64,000 nt of DNA from Paenibacillus sp. FSL R5-0912 (GTDB lineage Bacteria; Bacillota; Bacilli; Paenibacillales; Paenibacillaceae): NCBI RefSeq assembly GCF_000758605.1, contig NZ_CP009282.1:1178001-1242000 (forward strand). Direction: 5' to 3'. Positions 37,485-45,352 of this stretch are shown in pieces. Under the pieces are notes generated by a model. It ran no database searches, was not told the origin of the DNA, and saw only the letters and a program-made list of their open reading frames with translations. How positions within the stretch are numbered: position 1 is the first letter of the stretch; each line of letters starts with the position of its first letter. The position numbers and the translations under genes are program-made.

Positions 37485-38483
37485 CTACGTCTGTGTTCTC
37501 TGGTCCATGCGGCAGGATAGCGGAGGGAGCTCTACCTGGGACTGTATAACCGGCTGGCGGAAGGTTCCGGAAGTATTCCATTCCAGATAGTGCAGCTTGA
37601 ACACCAGCTCAGGCTTAATCCAGACCGACCCTTTACTGCGCTGGGGCAGCTCTGCAAAAGGCATCTGCTCTGTGATCAGGCCGCTGATCTGTGCGGTCAA
37701 ATTCCGCCAGTCCTGTACGGTCATTTTGCCTGCTCCTGCATGGCCGATATAGTGCAGCTTGCCCGCATCATCATATAGTCCGAAGAGCAGGGCGTTAACC
37801 AGACCGTCACGGAAGGTGACGCCGCCGGCTACAGCAGTGACATCGGAGATAATTTTGCATTTCTGCCAGCGCTTGTCTTTGCCTCCCGGGGCATAGGTAC
37901 TGGTGAGCTCTTTGCATACAATCCCCTCCAGCCCGCCCTTCAGAGCGGCAGCGTACAGCTGTGCGGGCTGATGGTAGCTTGGCACATTCTGCACATGGGG
38001 ATGCGGCAGCAGCATTTCACTTAACATCTGCTGCCGCCGGGACAACGGCTGGTCCAGCAGCCAAATGCCATTGCAGTACAGGATATCGAAGACCATATAG
38101 AGCACCGGTACCTGCGGACTTACCGCCCGGATCGCTGCTTCATTCTTCAGGCTGTCCCGCCGCATCACCTCATGGAAGGAGGGCTTGCCGCCGCTGAGTG
38201 CAATAATCTCGCCATCGAGAATGACCGAACCGGCCCGGCAATACGCCTCCGGTCTGGCAAGCTCAGGATACTGCAGCGTGCGCCGGTTGCCCCGCCGGTT
38301 GATCAGCTCGGCATGGCTTCCATCGGAATAGGAGAGCATCCGCACGCCATCCCATTTGATCTGGGCGATCCACTCCTCGCCCTCCGGGAGCCTGGAGGCC
38401 AGCACGGGCTCGAATGGAATAATCGGCTGCAGCGTAAGCGGACCGCCTATAACTGGAGGCGCGGATGACCTGCTCCTAGGCAC
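37485..38483 (-). CDS. ATP-dependent DNA ligase, LigD ligase-domain type (NHEJ)
   Basis: Seals double-strand breaks using ATP. The 332-residue protein shows nucleotidyltransferase motif I as IKWDGVR (adenylated Lys 43), motif III-like LDGEIIAL, motif IV GLEGIVCK, and motif V WQKCK, followed by an OB-fold with WIKPELVFKLHYLEW. The start is a GTG at 38483, inside the end of ku (8-base overlap), with AAGGT as a modest ribosome site, so it is coupled to ku translation. No phosphoesterase module is fused to it. Confidence 0.9.
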   Translation of the reverse strand: MPRSRSSAPPVIGGPLTLQPIIPFEPVLASRLPEGEEWIAQIKWDGVRMLSYSDGSHAELINRRGNRRTLQYPELARPEAYCRAGSVILDGEIIALSGGKPSFHEVMRRDSLKNEAAIRAVSPQVPVLYMVFDILYCNGIWLLDQPLSRRQQMLSEMLLPHPHVQNVPSYHQPAQLYAAALKGGLEGIVCKELTSTYAPGGKDKRWQKCKIISDVTAVAGGVTFRDGLVNALLFGLYDDAGKLHYIGHAGAGKMTVQDWRNLTAQISGLITEQMPFAELPQRSKGSVWIKPELVFKLHYLEWNTSGTFRQPVIQSQVELPPLSCRMDQRTQT

Positions 38484-39456
38484 CGGTTACCTTGCTCTTG
38501 GCCGTCCGGCGTTTCGGCTTCGGAGCGATGACCGGAATCGGCCCTGTTGCCTCGTTACCTGCCGGCACTGCCGGTTCAGGGGCAGGGGTTCCGGAGGCTG
38601 TGGCCTGTGCCGGTTTTTTCTTGCCGCCCGCAGCCGTCCGCGGCTTCTTGCCTGTGCCGGACAGTGAAGGTCCGGGGTCGGACGGAATATGCTGTACTGC
38701 TTCGATACTGGCCTGCAGGGCAGCCATCAGATCGATCACATTGTTCTCCTGGCGCGCCGGAGCAATATGGAATTCCTCACCGGCGATCTTGTGCGTGATC
38801 AAGTCAAGCATCCGCTGGCGGTAATCGTCCGTGTATTTAGCGGGTTCAAACGGTGTGGACAGCTGAGAGATCAGCACCTTGGCCATATCCAGCTCTTTGT
38901 CGTTCACGGTCCCCGGCTCCGGCAGACCGGGTACCTGCGATACCGGACGGACTTCGTCCGGGTAATAAATGGTTTCAATCGCCAGGCAGTCGGCGAGGAC
39001 GCGGATCGCAGCCAGACTGCTTTTGGAGCGGATGGAGATTTTGGCGATCCCGATTTTGCCGGTCTGGCGCATCGCCTCCATGAGCAGACGGTAGGCGTTG
39101 GCGCCGGCCTGATCGGGAGACAGGTAGTATGTTTTCTGGAAATAAATCGGGTCGATCTCCGTCAAATCCACAAAATCCAGAATCGTAATGCTCTTGCTGC
39201 TCTCCTCGGTTAACTGATCCAGCTCTTCCTTATCGAACAAGACAAACTTGCCCTTCTCATATTCGTAACCCTTGCCGATCTCTTCCCAGGCCACTTCCTT
39301 CTCGCACACGGGGCATTTACGCACGTAGGATAGCGGACTTCCGCATTCTTTATGGATGTAACGCAGCGAGATGTCCTTGTCCTCCGTAGCGGAGAACATT
39401 TTGACCGGAACATGCACAAGCCCGAAACTGATGGCTCCTTTCCAAACGGTATGCAT
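38476..39456 (-). CDS. ku: Ku protein (NHEJ DNA end binding)
   Basis: Forms a ring homodimer on DNA ends and recruits the ligase and polymerase. The 326-residue product starts with the typical MHTVWKGAISFGLVHVPVKMFSATEDKDISLRYIHKECG and has CPVCEKEV (a CxxC pair), then a beta-barrel core. Residues after about 260 form a lysine/alanine/proline-rich tail that is longer than in B. subtilis YkoV; basic tails in other Ku proteins bind DNA. AGGAGG before ATG 39456 fixes the start. First gene of the NHEJ operon. Confidence 0.95.
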   Translation of the reverse strand: MHTVWKGAISFGLVHVPVKMFSATEDKDISLRYIHKECGSPLSYVRKCPVCEKEVAWEEIGKGYEYEKGKFVLFDKEELDQLTEESSKSITILDFVDLTEIDPIYFQKTYYLSPDQAGANAYRLLMEAMRQTGKIGIAKISIRSKSSLAAIRVLADCLAIETIYYPDEVRPVSQVPGLPEPGTVNDKELDMAKVLISQLSTPFEPAKYTDDYRQRMLDLITHKIAGEEFHIAPARQENNVIDLMAALQASIEAVQHIPSDPGPSLSGTGKKPRTAAGGKKKPAQATASGTPAPEPAVPAGNEATGPIPVIAPKPKRRTAKSKVTGA

Positions 39457-39672
39457 GAGAATCGCCTCCTGAGTATAAGTGCTGTTTATAATTGCTGTAT
39501 CAAGATGAGTTCACGATCAATATGGCTTAGTATGACGCGCTGGGGCTTTTTCTAGCCGGATGCATTATTTGCGATTCATGGGAAAAAATAAAGCCGTTCA
39601 GCATAAGCATTGCACAGTGAATGAGACATTCATTGCTGGTCATTGCTGGATATCATGCAAAGGGAGGCTGTT

Positions 39673-39852
39673 ATGGAAAAAGAGCGGAACAACTGGAGCG
39701 ACGCCCTGTCCGAGCAGGATATCCCGGCGGAGGCTGTCGATTGGGAGAGCATTATTGCCGAGCCCGGGGAAGAGGCGCTGTACGGCGAAGCCGGACTGCT
39801 GGATGCCGATGCAACCATCGGCGAACTTTCTGCAGAAGATGAGGATGAATAG
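39673..39852 (+). CDS. Small acidic hypothetical protein
   Basis: A 59-residue, strongly acidic protein (MEKERNNWSDALS...GELSAEDEDE) with no family I recognise. GGGAGG lies before ATG 39673, which I take as start over an ATG at 39643 without a site. It is followed after 12 bases by a spore-protein gene and is divergent from ku, so forespore expression is possible but not shown. Confidence 0.6.
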   Translation: MEKERNNWSDALSEQDIPAEAVDWESIIAEPGEEALYGEAGLLDADATIGELSAEDEDE

Positions 39853-39864
39853 GGAGGCGACAAA

Positions 39865-40050
39865 ATGGATGTGAAACGTGCGGGGGATATTTACGCCTCC
39901 AAGGATAGGATTGCTGTCCATCTCGATGGTGAACCGGTATGGATTGAGCATGTGGATGCCGATAACGGCATGGCCACTGTACAAGTAGGCTCCAGGCCGG
40001 ATAATACACGGACCGTTGGTGTAGACCGGCTGGAGGAGCAGGGAAGCTAG
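39865..40050 (+). CDS. sspH: H-type small acid-soluble spore protein
   Basis: A 61-residue protein with the SspH pattern MxVKRAxxIxxSxxxxxVxxxGxPVWIxHVDxxxGxAxVxxxxxPxxxxxVxVxxL. Such proteins are made in the forespore and bind or shield spore components. GGGAGG lies before ATG 39865. A terminator follows at 40148. Its place beside the NHEJ operon is notable since Ku/LigD repair matters mainly in germinating spores of Bacillus (known for B. subtilis). Confidence 0.85.
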   Translation: MDVKRAGDIYASKDRIAVHLDGEPVWIEHVDADNGMATVQVGSRPDNTRTVGVDRLEEQGS

Positions 40051-40147
40051 GGTAGGTTGATGCCTACCTAGGCAGAGGCCGGATGAGGTAGAGAAAAGGA
40101 CGGATAGGAACGAACAAGAACGGATAAGGCAGAAAAAAAGAGTATAT

Positions 40148-40187
40148 AAAACCGGTTGAGGAGGTATCCAATCAGCCGGTTTTTTTG
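40148..40187 (+). terminator. Terminator after sspH
   Basis: AAACCGGTTGA pairs with TCAGCCGGTTT around a loop and continues into seven T. Confidence 0.8.
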
Positions 40188-40431
40188 TAGTTTAGAAATT
40201 ATGTGATGAACGCAAGTTGCTACGGCGAACCGAGCCAAACGTATGCGAAAAACCGAGTACAATGCGCTGGAGGGGGCTGGTTGGTGAACATAAAGGGGGA
40301 TGTCTCTTTAAATCCGCCAGAAATTGGCCAGAGCGTCATTCCGGTAAAAAGATCATATTAGAGCTGACACAAAGGTTGACGGAATGCGCCATAACCCCCT
40401 ATATTTGGGGGAAGAATTTTGACGAAAAGAG
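40188..40431. other. Leader region with a dispersed motif and a GC hairpin
   Basis: Contains at 40292-40329 a motif (AAAGGG..TAAATCCGCCAGAAATTGGC) shared with 47660-47695, and CCCCC/GGGGG hairpin arms at 40395-40399 and 40407-40411, just before the exporter gene. No gene seen. Confidence 0.5.
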
Positions 40432-41451
40432 ATGATAGGCGTGCGTCCCATTTTGCTTGGCGTCTGTTCGGCGCTGTTTTTTGCGGTAACGTTTGTGCTT
40501 AACCGTAGGATGGAGCTTGCAGGAGGAAGCTGGGCCTGGAGCGCCTCGCTGCGTTATTTCTTTACCCTGCCGTTTCTGCTGGCCCTTGTGGCCGGAAGAG
40601 GGCGGCTGAGGCCACTGCTGTCTGCGATGAGAGAACGCCCGGGGGCCTGGCTGTTGTGGGGGACGGTCGGTTTCGGCCTGTTCTATGCGCCTATTTGCTT
40701 CGCGGCTGCGTATGCACCCGGCTGGCTGACAGCAGGGACCTGGCAGATCACGATTATCTCGGGATCGCTGCTCGCTCCATTCTTCGGACAATGGGTGAGC
40801 GGCTCATCCGGTTCTGTATACATAAGAGGTAAAATCCCGCTCCGCGGGCTGCTCCTGTCCCTGATCATTCTGGCCGGAGTAGCGCTGCTTCAAGTGGAAA
40901 ATGCGCGCCAGCTGACTCCAGCCCAGCTGCTGCTGGGGATTATTCCGGTACTTATTGCTTCATTCGCCTATCCGCTCGGCAACCGCAAGACGATGGAGCT
41001 CTGCGGAGACCGGCTGGATGTGTTCCAGCGGATTCTCGGCATGACGCTGGCCAGCCTCCCCTTCTGGCTGGCAGTCGCATTATATGGCCTGGCAGATGCG
41101 GGCCTGCCGTCGCCCTCGCAAGCGGGTCAGTCCGTGATCGTTGCCCTATCTTCGGGAATAGTGGCTACCGTACTCTTCTTCCGGGCTACGGATATGGTCT
41201 GGGGCAGCATGAGCGGTCTGGCGGCAGTTGAAGCGACCCAGTCCCTGGAGGTGCTGTTTGCCCTGCTGGGTGAGATGCTGATTCTGGCTTCCCCGCTGCC
41301 TTCCCTCCTATCATGGGTTGGGATTGCGGTAATTATTGCCGGCATGGCGCTGCACAGTCTGTTCTCCCGGCATCCGGGAGAAGCGCCTTCCGGGACAGTG
41401 AAGCGGCGCGGAGGAGCTGAAGTTCCTGCAGCCGGAGGGAAGGCTACATAA
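40432..41451 (+). CDS. EamA/DMT-type multidrug efflux family membrane protein
   Basis: 339 residues with about ten hydrophobic helices in two homologous halves, as in drug/metabolite transporters; the segments ALFFAVTFVLNRRMELAGGSWAWSASLRYFFTLPF and GLAAVEATQSLEVLFALLGE are typical of the 'multidrug resistance efflux transporter' subgroup. The C-terminal 25 residues are polar and basic. Start uncertain: ATG 40432 has only GAAAAGAG upstream; a GTG at 40441 is an alternative. Substrate unknown. Confidence 0.78.
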   Translation: MIGVRPILLGVCSALFFAVTFVLNRRMELAGGSWAWSASLRYFFTLPFLLALVAGRGRLRPLLSAMRERPGAWLLWGTVGFGLFYAPICFAAAYAPGWLTAGTWQITIISGSLLAPFFGQWVSGSSGSVYIRGKIPLRGLLLSLIILAGVALLQVENARQLTPAQLLLGIIPVLIASFAYPLGNRKTMELCGDRLDVFQRILGMTLASLPFWLAVALYGLADAGLPSPSQAGQSVIVALSSGIVATVLFFRATDMVWGSMSGLAAVEATQSLEVLFALLGEMLILASPLPSLLSWVGIAVIIAGMALHSLFSRHPGEAPSGTVKRRGGAEVPAAGGKAT

Positions 41452-41509
41452 TAACAATCCGTGCAGCTTGCTTTGTACACTGGCTCCTTATACAGATAAC
41501 AGCGGCCTG

Positions 41510-41538
41510 TTGCGGTGCAAGTATCATACCGATATAAT
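41510..41538 (+). promoter_or_regulatory. Promoter of the tsaE-tsaB-rimI-tsaD operon
   Basis: TTGCGG (41510-41515), 17-base spacer, TATAAT (41533-41538). It predicts a transcript start near 41545 and a leader of about 140 nt that includes the structured element at 41559-41655. Confidence 0.75.
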
Positions 41539-41558
41539 TAAAAGTATTGTTAACCGTT

Positions 41559-41655
41559 AAGGGATATCAAGTAAAACGGCTACGCCGTCCTTGAAGGACG
41601 GTACCCGTTTCAGCGAGAAATAGAAGGATAAAATATAGTGTAAAACATATCCCTT
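41559..41655 (+). promoter_or_regulatory. Nested inverted-repeat structure in tsaE leader
   Basis: An outer 9-bp stem AAGGGATAT (41559-41567) / ATATCCCTT (41647-41655) encloses AAACGG (41574-41579) / CCGTTT (41605-41610), which encloses CCGTCC (41585-41590) / GGACGG (41596-41601). The alternative hairpin ACGGC-TAC-GCCGT (41576-41588) competes with the inner pairing. No T-run follows. It could be a structured leader RNA or an inserted palindromic repeat. Confidence 0.7.
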
Positions 41656-41687
41656 CTTATATTTTCTAAAAGGTGGTAGTTGCAGTT

Positions 41688-42179
41688 TTGGACAATAATA
41701 TTGAAACGGTGTTTACTTACCGTTCCTCCAGCCTTCAGGACACTGAGGCGCTTGCAGCCGCCATCGCAGCCGTGTCGGAGCCGGGGATGGTGATCGGCCT
41801 GGACGGGGATCTGGGCGCGGGCAAAACCGCGTTCTCACAGTGCTACGCCCGCCACTTAGGTGTGGAGGGGATTGTGAACAGCCCTACTTTTACAATTATC
41901 AAAGAGTATGAGGGTCGTCTGCCGCTGTATCATATGGATGTATACCGGATTTCCCTCCAGGAAGCGGATGAGCTGGGGCTGGAAGAGTATTTCTACGGCC
42001 AGGGAGTAAGTCTGGTGGAGTGGAGCAGTATCATTACGGACCTGATGCCGCCGCGGCATTTGCATATAGAGCTGAAGTCAGCCGGCCCGGAGAAGCGGGA
42101 GATTACGGTAACCGGAATCGGGGAGCCTTATGGCGGAGTGTGCCGGGCACTGATCCAGAAGTGGGGTAAAGAAACATGA
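41688..42179 (+). CDS. tsaE: tRNA threonylcarbamoyladenosine biosynthesis ATPase TsaE
   Basis: ATPase that helps TsaB/TsaD make t6A37 of ANN-decoding tRNAs. The product (163 residues) has Walker A GDLGAGKT (about 40-47), SPTFTIIKEYEGRLPLYHMDVYRI and LVEWSSII. The start is likely the TTG at 41688, about 11 bases after AGGTGG (41671-41676); an in-frame GTG at 41673 is part of that ribosome site. The stop overlaps tsaB by 4 bases. First gene of a four-gene coupled operon. Confidence 0.92.
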   Translation: MDNNIETVFTYRSSSLQDTEALAAAIAAVSEPGMVIGLDGDLGAGKTAFSQCYARHLGVEGIVNSPTFTIIKEYEGRLPLYHMDVYRISLQEADELGLEEYFYGQGVSLVEWSSIITDLMPPRHLHIELKSAGPEKREITVTGIGEPYGGVCRALIQKWGKET

Positions 42180-43009
42180 CGAATCTGAATAATGAGCCGC
42201 GTAAGCGGTTTTTGGCGCTGGATACATCAACGGCTGTGCTGGGGGTGGCAGTGACCGGGAACGGGGAGCTGCTGCATGAGATGAATGCTTCCGGGGAACG
42301 GAATCACTCGGTACATCTGCTGCCGATCATTGAGCAGGTGCTGCAGGCCTCGGCTACGGCTGCAGACATGATCGGCGGTATTGCAGTCGGTGTCGGTCCG
42401 GGATCGTATACCGGGACAAGGATTGCTGTAACTGCAGCCAAAACGCTGGCCTGGGCCTGGAACGTGCCGGTCACCGGGGTATCCAGCCTGCATGCGCTGG
42501 CGTGGGGCGGTTATCATGCCGCGGCTCTTCAGCAGGAATCCGGACAGGCTGATGTGACGTCCGCGAACGGGACAACGGGTCCGGACTGGATCATCCCGCT
42601 GATCGACGCGCGCCGTGGACAAGCCTACACTGCGCTTTTTGCAGCGGACGGGGACAACCCTCCGCAGCGGCTGGCGCCGGATGCCATCCGTCTGATGAGA
42701 GACTGGGTACGGGAGCTAGGAGAACGGCTGAAGGATGCTGCAGCGGAAGGCATGCTGCCGGGCACACTATGGTTCACCGGGGACACCGCACTGCATGGAA
42801 GTGCAGAATCGCTGGCCCCGCTAGCCGGAGCAGGTATTGTTCAGGCAATGCCTTACGAGCTTGAAGGCCGCTGGACCGGATTCTTAGCCGAAGCGGGTAG
42901 CTATAAGGAATGCGCAGATATTCACGTATTGATTCCCAACTATACGCAGCTTACCGAAGCAGAGGCTAATCTCCGCCGGAACAGTGAAGGGAGCCTGAAC
43001 CAAGGATGA
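42176..43009 (+). CDS. tsaB: tRNA threonylcarbamoyladenosine biosynthesis protein TsaB
   Basis: Scaffold partner of TsaD. The 277-residue protein has the ASKHA start FLALDTSTAVLGVAV, GERNHSVHLLPII, and VGVGPGSYTGTRIAV. It is about 40-50 residues longer than the usual TsaB, mainly from an insert near residues 115-135 and in the C-terminal half. Overlaps of 4 bases at both ends (with tsaE and rimI) show tight coupling. Confidence 0.93.
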   Translation: MTNLNNEPRKRFLALDTSTAVLGVAVTGNGELLHEMNASGERNHSVHLLPIIEQVLQASATAADMIGGIAVGVGPGSYTGTRIAVTAAKTLAWAWNVPVTGVSSLHALAWGGYHAAALQQESGQADVTSANGTTGPDWIIPLIDARRGQAYTALFAADGDNPPQRLAPDAIRLMRDWVRELGERLKDAAAEGMLPGTLWFTGDTALHGSAESLAPLAGAGIVQAMPYELEGRWTGFLAEAGSYKECADIHVLIPNYTQLTEAEANLRRNSEGSLNQG

Positions 43010-43530
43010 CGGAACCGGTACCAGGAAGAGATCAGGGGACTGAGCTTGTTTTTCGCCTGATGCGGCTTGAGGATATCCCTGAGATTCTTGTGATTGAACG
43101 CGAAGCCTTCACGATGCCATGGACGGAGGAAGCGTTCCGCAACGAGCTGAGCCATAATCATTTTGCTAAGTATATGGTAATGGAGCTGGCCGGGCATATC
43201 ATCGGCTACGCCGGGATGTGGGCGATTGTCGATGAGGCGCATGTGACGAATATTGCGCTGCTGGAGGCCTACCGGGGACGTAAATGGGGAGACCGGCTGC
43301 TGGACGAGCTGATGAAGACGGCGGCGTATCTCGGGATGAAATCCATAACCCTTGAAGTGCGGGTCTCGAACGAGGTGGCCCAGAATTTATATCGCAAAAA
43401 AGGCTTCCGTCCTGCCGGCACCCGCAAGGGCTACTATTCGGACAACCGCGAGGATGCGCTCATCATGTGGGCGGATCTGCCGGAGTATGGGGAGCAAGGT
43501 TTGACGGAAGGAGGCGTGGACTTGAAATGA
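43006..43530 (+). CDS. rimI: Ribosomal protein S18 alanine N-acetyltransferase
   Basis: GNAT acetyltransferase of 174 residues. Recognised by LRLMRLEDI-type start, MPWTEEAFRNEL, the acetyl-CoA loop AYRGRKWGDRLLDEL, and LEVRVSNEVAQNLYRKKGF with GYYSDNREDALIMW at the end. It starts inside tsaB and ends inside tsaD (ATGA overlaps). RimI with TsaB/TsaD is the standard Firmicute arrangement. Confidence 0.93.
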   Translation: MTEPVPGRDQGTELVFRLMRLEDIPEILVIEREAFTMPWTEEAFRNELSHNHFAKYMVMELAGHIIGYAGMWAIVDEAHVTNIALLEAYRGRKWGDRLLDELMKTAAYLGMKSITLEVRVSNEVAQNLYRKKGFRPAGTRKGYYSDNREDALIMWADLPEYGEQGLTEGGVDLK

Positions 43531-44576
43531 AGACCGAAACGGGCGCACTTAAGCCTGTATATATACTCGCAATTGAAACCAGCTGTGACGAAACATCGGT
43601 AGCTGTGGTGAAGGATGGCTGTGAGGTGTTATCAAACATCATTTCCAGCCAGATTGAGACACACCGGGCATTCGGCGGCGTGGTGCCTGAAGTGGCCTCC
43701 CGCAAGCATGTAGAGGTGATCACGCTGGTTATTGAGGAAGCCATGAACGCGGCGGCAATCTCGCCGCAGGACCTGACGGCAGTCGCGGTCACCCAGGGCC
43801 CGGGGCTTGTCGGGGCGCTGCTGGTCGGTGTCGTGGCGGCCAAAAGCCTGGCGCTGGCCTGGGGCAAGCCGCTCATCGGCACCCACCATATTGCCGGCCA
43901 TATCTATGCCAACCGGCTGGTCAAGGAACTGCAGTATCCGAATATGACGCTGGTGGTATCCGGCGGTCATACGGAGCTGGTCCTGATGGAACGGGAAGGC
44001 GAGTTCAAGATCATCGGGCGCACCCGGGACGATGCTGTCGGCGAAGCTTACGACAAAGTGGCCCGGGCGCTGGGCTTTCCTTATCCGGGCGGTCCCCATG
44101 TGGACCGGCTGGCGCGGGAAGCAGAAGAAGCCTTCCCGCTGCCGCGTGTGTGGCTGGAGCCGGGTTCGTATGACTTCAGCTTAAGCGGCCTGAAGTCTGC
44201 GGTGCTCAACGCGGTGAATCAGAGTAAGATGAAGGGGCTGGAGCCGGATGTGGCCGGAATTGCCCGCGGCTTCCAGGAATCTGTCGTCGAGGTACTGGTC
44301 GAGAAGGCTGTGCGTGCCGTACGTGAGTTCAGCGCGGGGCAGCTTCTGCTCTGCGGAGGGGTGGCTGCGAACAAGGGCCTCCGTGAAGCTCTGACCTTGA
44401 GATGCGCCGCAGAAGGGATCGAGCTGATCATCCCGCCGCCGGTGTATTGCACGGATAATGCAGCGATGATTGGGGCTGCGGCCTATGTGAAATGGAAGCA
44501 TGAAGGCGGAATTCCGCTGGATATGGTCGCCGATCCCGGCTTCTCGCTGGAGAAATGGTCTGTATCTGCCTATTGA
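43527..44576 (+). CDS. tsaD: tRNA N6-adenosine threonylcarbamoyltransferase TsaD
   Basis: Catalytic metalloenzyme that moves the threonylcarbamoyl group onto A37 of tRNA. The 349 residues include ILAIETSCDETS, GVVPEVASRKHVE, the metal motif HHIAGH (His 121 and 125), SGGHTEL, and a C-terminal CGGVAANKGLR and CTDNAAMIGAAAY. ATG 43527 overlaps the rimI stop; the frame is open upstream to 43467 but that has no support. Its stop codon lies inside the -35 of the leuA promoter. Confidence 0.95.
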   Translation: MKTETGALKPVYILAIETSCDETSVAVVKDGCEVLSNIISSQIETHRAFGGVVPEVASRKHVEVITLVIEEAMNAAAISPQDLTAVAVTQGPGLVGALLVGVVAAKSLALAWGKPLIGTHHIAGHIYANRLVKELQYPNMTLVVSGGHTELVLMEREGEFKIIGRTRDDAVGEAYDKVARALGFPYPGGPHVDRLAREAEEAFPLPRVWLEPGSYDFSLSGLKSAVLNAVNQSKMKGLEPDVAGIARGFQESVVEVLVEKAVRAVREFSAGQLLLCGGVAANKGLREALTLRCAAEGIELIIPPPVYCTDNAAMIGAAAYVKWKHEGGIPLDMVADPGFSLEKWSVSAY

Positions 44577-44602
44577 CTTCTTTTGTCGAAGCCGGGTATA
44601 AT
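44573..44602 (+). promoter_or_regulatory. Promoter of the leuA leader
   Basis: TTGACT (44573-44578), 18-base spacer, TATAAT (44597-44602). The -35 overlaps the tsaD stop codon (44574-44576). It starts the transcript just before the first T-box. Confidence 0.8.
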
Positions 44603-44629
44603 CAGTTCAATTCATGAATCTTATATTTG

Positions 44630-44946
44630 AACAAACGCGATGATTGGAAGCAGTAAGGTAACTCCGGGATAAGAGAGCTGCGGGCGGGTGCGACGCAGTC
44701 GAAGGAGACCTGAACTCGTCCGGGAGCGGAGCGGTGGAAGCAGGGTACTTCTGGATAGGAGTGCTGACCGGTGAAGAATGTAGACCGGGCCCTTTCGTAC
44801 ACCGTTACGGTTGACCTCCGTAAGAGGGTTGTTGAGTGGATACCGCAGGCGCAGCAGAAGAGTTGCTGATCCGGGGATCAACAAGAGTGGTACCGCGAGG
44901 GTGAACAGCCTGTCGTCTCTTGAATGAGATGGCAGGTTTTTTTGTG
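44630..44946 (+). promoter_or_regulatory. T-box riboswitch 1 (leucine, CTC specifier)
   Basis: Senses uncharged tRNA and switches between terminator and antiterminator. Seen in order: AGTA motif near 44650, AG-bulge/distal-loop sequences AGAGAGCTGCGGGCGGGTGCGACGCAG, specifier GAA-CTC-G with CTC at 44715-44717 placed by the pairing of GGA with TCC below it and AGGT with ACCT above it, T-box core AAGAGTGGTACCGCG at 44883-44897, and a terminator hairpin CCTGTCGTCTC/GAGATGGCAGG with seven T ending at 44944. CTC codes for leucine, agreeing with leuA downstream. Confidence 0.92.
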
Positions 44947-44964
44947 CGCTGGTATAGGCATTCA

Positions 44965-45292
44965 TAGAAATACACGCAATGAACGGGAGCAGTAGACGGC
45001 CAAGGTGAACAGAGAGCTGCGGGTGGTGCGACGCAGTCACCGGAGGCCGGCGAATCTCGCCCGTGAGCGGAGCGGCGGAAAGAGCTTCAGGTACGCCGTT
45101 ACGGATGTCCCCGTTACCGGACTGTTCGTATCCCCCGAGCTTACCGTTACGGGAGCAGGGAGATATGAAGCGGAGCTGGACGCAGCTTGGGCATGCCTGG
45201 ACTGGATTGAGATCAGGAGCCTATGCGTCAAAAAGAGTGGTACCGCGGAGGGGTGACCCGCCGTCTCTTTAATTAGAGACGGCGGTTTTTTG
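44965..45292 (+). promoter_or_regulatory. T-box riboswitch 2 (probably leucine), in tandem
   Basis: A complete second T-box follows the first. It has AGCAGTAGA (44990s), AGAGAGCTGCGGGTGGTGCGACGCAG, specifier loop GAATCTCG with likely CTC at 45056-45058, T-box core AAGAGTGGTACCGCGG at 45233-45248, and a perfect terminator CCGCCGTCTCT (45258-45268) / AGAGACGGCGG (45275-45285) plus six T. The loop has one base more than T-box 1, so ATC (Ile) or TCT (Ser) are formal alternatives. leuA starts 60 bases after the terminator. Confidence 0.9.
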
Positions 45293-45352
45293 TGTTTGTT
45301 GAAGTTGATCTGGAAGGCTGGCTGGATGAACCCAATTTGAGGAGGATGAACA

